NCBI RefSeq assembly: GCF_947500765.1
Contig: NZ_CANMTH010000003.1
Span: 372,001-436,000 of the forward strand
Direction: 5' to 3'
Length of the DNA stretch: 64,000 nt
Source of the DNA: an uncultured Formosa sp.
GTDB lineage: Bacteria; Bacteroidota; Bacteroidia; Flavobacteriales; Flavobacteriaceae
Both the position numbers and the translations under genes were made by a program. Below are positions 60,935-64,000 of this stretch, in pieces. The first letter of the stretch is position 1; the number at the start of each line of letters is the position of its first letter. Under the pieces are notes generated by a model that saw only the letters and a program-made list of their open reading frames with translations, was not told the origin of the DNA and did no database searches.

Positions 60935-61258
60935 TTATCTAACATTTCTAAACCAGTCTTGAAAATATTCACCAATATATGGAATTGGTTTCTTTTGTCC
61001 TATAATTACATGGTAAAACGCATATAGCCAACATGCAAATGTGATAAACCAACATACGGTGCCTAACCAACTATTTAAATATTTTTCAATAAGCTGAGAT
61101 ACAGAAAGCATAATTACTAATCCTAGCATTTGTCTAATATGGTAAGATGTAAATGTATTGCGCTTTTCAAGATTCATTATAATGGCAATAATTAACCCTA
61201 CAAAAGTTAAATAACTAATTACGGCTAAATTTTTGCCCTCATTAATGGTTTGTTTCAT
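60935..61258 (-). CDS. small membrane protein (DUF4870/Tic20-like)
   Basis: A 107-aa protein with three membrane helices; MNLEKRNTFTSYHIRQMLGL (about 28-47) is the DUF4870-type motif seen in many bacterial proteins related to Tic20-like import components. The link to protein import is by name only. It lies 2 nt after the dihydroorotase-like gene in one operon. Confidence 0.8.
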   Translation of the reverse strand: MKQTINEGKNLAVISYLTFVGLIIAIIMNLEKRNTFTSYHIRQMLGLVIMLSVSQLIEKYLNSWLGTVCWFITFACWLYAFYHVIIGQKKPIPYIGEYFQDWFRNVR

Positions 61259-61260
61259 TA

Positions 61261-62520
61261 TTATTTTGTGTTTAATACTAATTGGTTGTTATTAAGAATC
61301 CCGTAGGTTTTTCCTTTTAACGTTTCGCCTTCAAAAATAGCATTTTTAGATTTAGACACTATATTTTGGGTAGTAAATGTATATTTTGTGTCTGGGTTAA
61401 ATAATGTTAAGTTAGCTAAGTTACCTATTTGTATAGGTATATTTTCTGCTCCAAAACGTTGTTTTCCTTTTGTTAAAATGTCTATAGATTTCTTTAAAGA
61501 AAATAATGTTTGTAAAGCACCAAAAGCACTTTCTAATCCAATTGTTCCGTAGGTAGCATGATCAAATTCCACTTTCTTCTCTTCAATGTTTAATGGATTG
61601 TGGTCGCTTGTAACCATATCTATAGTGCCATCTTTTACACCAGCAATTAAAGCATCTATATCGTTTTTAGTTCGTAAAGGTGGTAATACTTTATATTGTG
61701 TATTAAACTCTTTTAACACGCTGTCGTCGAAAAATAAATTATGAATTGTAACACTACACGTTACATCTAGTTTTTTCTTTTTAGCTTCTCTGATTAAATC
61801 TACAGATTTTGCAGTTGATATAGTTGGGATATGAAGTTTTCCTCCTGTATATTCTAATATAAACAAATCGCGAGCCACTTGTAATTCTTCTGCTAAAGCC
61901 GGAATCCCTTTTAAGCCTAAAGACGTACTTGAAATATGTTCATTCATAACACCTTTTCCTGCAATCTTGTTATCTTGAGGAAAGGAGCACACTAATCCGT
62001 CAAAATTATTAGCATATTGCAAAGCAATTTTCATAAGATTAGCATTAGAAACTGGTTTATTATAATCGTAATATGCAACAGCACCTGCATTTTTCATGTC
62101 GTACAACTCGGCTAAGTCCACACCATTACTCTCACGTGTTAACGCACCAATAGGTAACAAACTAACAGCATTGTTAAATGCTCTGCTCATTACAAAAGTA
62201 ATATTACTGTTTGTATCTATTACAGGGTGAGTGTTTGCATTTAATGCTACCGTTGTGAAGCCTGAATAAGCTGCAGTTTTTAATCCGTTAACAATGGTTT
62301 CTCGTTCTTCTAAACCCGGTTCGCCAAAGCACACACTACTATCAAACCAACCCTGAGAGACGTGTAAGTTTTCGAGTACAATTTGTTCATAATTATTCGG
62401 GTTTTCTAAGGAAGCTCCAATTTTGGAAATACTGCCTTTTTCTACTAAAATATCAAGAGTTTGGTTATGAAACTCACTTTTAGTATCAATAATAGTTGCA
62501 GATTTTATAAGTACGTTCAT
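61261..62520 (-). CDS. dihydroorotase homologue lacking the HxH metal pair
   Basis: A 419-aa amidohydrolase-fold protein. The usual DxHxH sequence reads D-S-S-V-C (60-64), so both N-terminal His ligands are lost (Ser62, Cys64). FGEPGLEERETI, LEYTGGKLHIPTIST and TSDHNPL keep the rest of the fold. It resembles the Bacteroidota DHO-like branch, which may have a structural or altered role rather than classical dihydroorotase activity. It overlaps the BatA-like gene by 4 nt (ATGA), so it is translationally coupled to a membrane protein, which is unusual for pyrimidine synthesis. Confidence 0.8.
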   Translation of the reverse strand: MNVLIKSATIIDTKSEFHNQTLDILVEKGSISKIGASLENPNNYEQIVLENLHVSQGWFDSSVCFGEPGLEERETIVNGLKTAAYSGFTTVALNANTHPVIDTNSNITFVMSRAFNNAVSLLPIGALTRESNGVDLAELYDMKNAGAVAYYDYNKPVSNANLMKIALQYANNFDGLVCSFPQDNKIAGKGVMNEHISSTSLGLKGIPALAEELQVARDLFILEYTGGKLHIPTISTAKSVDLIREAKKKKLDVTCSVTIHNLFFDDSVLKEFNTQYKVLPPLRTKNDIDALIAGVKDGTIDMVTSDHNPLNIEEKKVEFDHATYGTIGLESAFGALQTLFSLKKSIDILTKGKQRFGAENIPIQIGNLANLTLFNPDTKYTFTTQNIVSKSKNAIFEGETLKGKTYGILNNNQLVLNTK

Positions 62521-64000
62521 TTAAAAAATTTTAAGATGAGCATTTCAATGATCAAAAAGGCTAATGCAAAAATAGCAAACCATTTCCATAGCTCATTAAT
62601 TTTTGTATTACTTTTTAATGTATTGAAAAGACTCGGAATTGAATTGCTGATAGTTACATTTTTAAGCGTAGAAATATCTTGATATTCTAAATTACTTTCT
62701 TCACGATTGTAGTTAAAACTTATGTTTTTTATGGTTTCTAGCTTGTTTTTTATATTGTAAATTCCTGAAGTTTCAGGTTTATCTATTGTCAAAATCCTTA
62801 CTTTATTATTAAAATATTGCTGTTGCGGAATAAATTGACTGTCTTCATTATTTATTGAAATAATATCGTCTTGATTCAGTGCGACGTCCACATCAAAACT
62901 ATTTTGTTTGCCAATCGTGTAATATAATTTTGGAAGTTGTAAACTGCTTACCGCCATTTTATAAAATGATGGTACAATTAAAGCCCAACTTTTAAAATTA
63001 GAAACGTCTGTATTTAGAGGTGAAGTAAAAAGATAAACATTTGAAAATTGCGTTAAAAACGGTTTACCATCTTCAAAACTCAAAGCAGAACTCCCTAGAT
63101 TTCCGCTTAACTCATAAAACTGATTGACTTTAGGGTATTGAAAATTCTGAACCTGTTTTTCAAAAACATCGTCCTTATATATTGGATGCGAATAATTTAT
63201 ACTTGTAATACGTTTTTCTAAATTAGTAAGTGATTTAAACGTTGCATTGTAGTGAATCAATAAGTTATTATAAGCCTTTATATTAGATTGTTTTGCAGGA
63301 ATAATGACCAAATTCCCCCCTTGATCTGTAAACGACTTTAAAATATTTATTAATGTTGTCGGTATGTCTAATAATTCATTTAAAACAATGGTGTGTTGTG
63401 CTTCAATTAAATTATAATCTAATTGTTTTGCAGAAATTGAAGTGAACAGAAACTCATCTTCAGTATATATTTTTCTTAAAAACGTATCGTCACCTTCAGT
63501 AATACTTAACACATTAACTTTAGCAGGAGTATTAATATTAAAGTATAAAGTATTATCGAATTGTAATCCAGAATCTTCAATACTAAATGTTCCATTAATA
63601 ATGTTTTTACTTGGAATGGTAAATTGAGTCTCAGCGTTATCGATTATAGAAACTGCAGATTTGGCTATTAATTTAGTATCGTTATGTAAAGCGATAGATA
63701 AATTTTCTACAGGATCTCCATAGTTTTTTAAAGCGAGTGTTAATTCCGTTTGCATGGGATTGCTTTTAGAAATATAAACACTGTCTAAGGCAATATTATT
63801 GGTATTTATGGGCTGTAGCTTAACCAAATTTACCTGTATTAAACTATCTATTTCTGAGGTAAAAGGAACTTTCATTTGCTGAAAATCTGAAATAAATATA
63901 AGTTGCCTTCTTTGATTAGTACTCGTGTTAAATAACGATTCGCTTTTCAGTAAAGAAGCCTGATACGATAACGGATTTGCAGAATAAGATAATTGCAGCA
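62517..64000 (-). CDS. BatA-like (aerotolerance N-terminal) membrane protein, 5' end cut
   Basis: The frame stays open through base 64000; an ATG at 63875 is internal, as LIFISDFQQ precedes it without a stop. What is visible is the periplasmic and C-terminal part of a large protein, with repeated beta-sandwich-like strands and one final membrane helix (WKWFAIFALAFLIIEMLILKFF). The Bat/vWA-type N-terminus lies beyond the window. The stop overlaps the dihydroorotase-like gene start (ATGA). Role in envelope stress or macromolecular assembly is inferred. Confidence 0.75.
   Translation of the reverse strand, partial: LQLSYSANPLSYQASLLKSESLFNTSTNQRRQLIFISDFQQMKVPFTSEIDSLIQVNLVKLQPINTNNIALDSVYISKSNPMQTELTLALKNYGDPVENLSIALHNDTKLIAKSAVSIIDNAETQFTIPSKNIINGTFSIEDSGLQFDNTLYFNINTPAKVNVLSITEGDDTFLRKIYTEDEFLFTSISAKQLDYNLIEAQHTIVLNELLDIPTTLINILKSFTDQGGNLVIIPAKQSNIKAYNNLLIHYNATFKSLTNLEKRITSINYSHPIYKDDVFEKQVQNFQYPKVNQFYELSGNLGSSALSFEDGKPFLTQFSNVYLFTSPLNTDVSNFKSWALIVPSFYKMAVSSLQLPKLYYTIGKQNSFDVDVALNQDDIISINNEDSQFIPQQQYFNNKVRILTIDKPETSGIYNIKNKLETIKNISFNYNREESNLEYQDISTLKNVTISNSIPSLFNTLKSNTKINELWKWFAIFALAFLIIEMLILKFFK

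Noticed and set aside
1..64000. CRISPR arrays, tRNA or rRNA genes, insertion sequences
   Set aside because: I saw no array of regular repeats, no cloverleaf with a recognisable anticodon, no rRNA segments, and no transposase.

Overview
The window looks like chromosomal core and accessory DNA from a marine-type member of the Flavobacteriaceae (Bacteroidota). The DNA is very AT-rich, Shine-Dalgarno sequences are mostly absent, -7 boxes resemble TAnnTTTG, and many genes belong to families largely confined to this group (CAL67264 membrane protein, DUF4294, DUF6048/DUF6452, CCC-motif membrane protein, SYLF remnant, OmpA with a coiled-coil neck). I see no tRNA, rRNA, CRISPR array or intact insertion sequence. 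Both ends cut genes: an acyl-CoA carboxylase subunit at base 1 and a BatA-like membrane protein at base 64000.

1-11 kb: a carboxyltransferase subunit; a MarR-governed operon (DoxX-like, FMN reductase, MarR, pirin) behind a palindromic operator; an OmpA protein; two MFS carriers flanking a 400-bp regulatory region with two palindromes; then a folded leader RNA ahead of a 60-aa membrane protein and ettA.

11-21 kb: a two-carbon/short-chain acid module. A RamB/ScfR-like regulator is divergent from malate synthase and isocitrate lyase, with an alanine-glyoxylate-type aminotransferase next. It is followed by a formimidoylglutamase-like protein with a broken metal site and by imidazolonepropionase. 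A three-gene biotin-dependent acyl-CoA carboxylase at 38-41 kb (probably propionyl-CoA) fits the same metabolism.

21-37 kb: Crp/Fnr regulator plus fatty-acid desaturase, MarC, Bcr-type efflux, aldo/keto reductase and an ABC exporter. Then comes the most unusual block, 28.7-36.7 kb: an exported dikinase with the domain order of glucan water dikinase, two exported class A beta-lactamase-like serine hydrolases, and an ATP/ADP-translocase-like carrier fused to HEAT repeats. ATP is normally absent from the periplasm, so an exported ATP-using enzyme beside a nucleotide-carrier homologue is a candidate undescribed system (inference).

37-64 kb: an ankyrin lipoprotein, the acyl-CoA carboxylase, a cNMP/CBS/DUF294-exonuclease-PrsW cluster, Nudix and M42 peptidase genes, several RNA methyltransferases, DUF-family membrane proteins, rocD, an Smr protein, a conserved protein of unknown function, an MBL hydrolase, and a terminal operon of BatA-like protein, a dihydroorotase homologue lacking its HxH pair, a small membrane protein and an esterase. 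Many convergent gene pairs are separated by strong bidirectional hairpin terminators.
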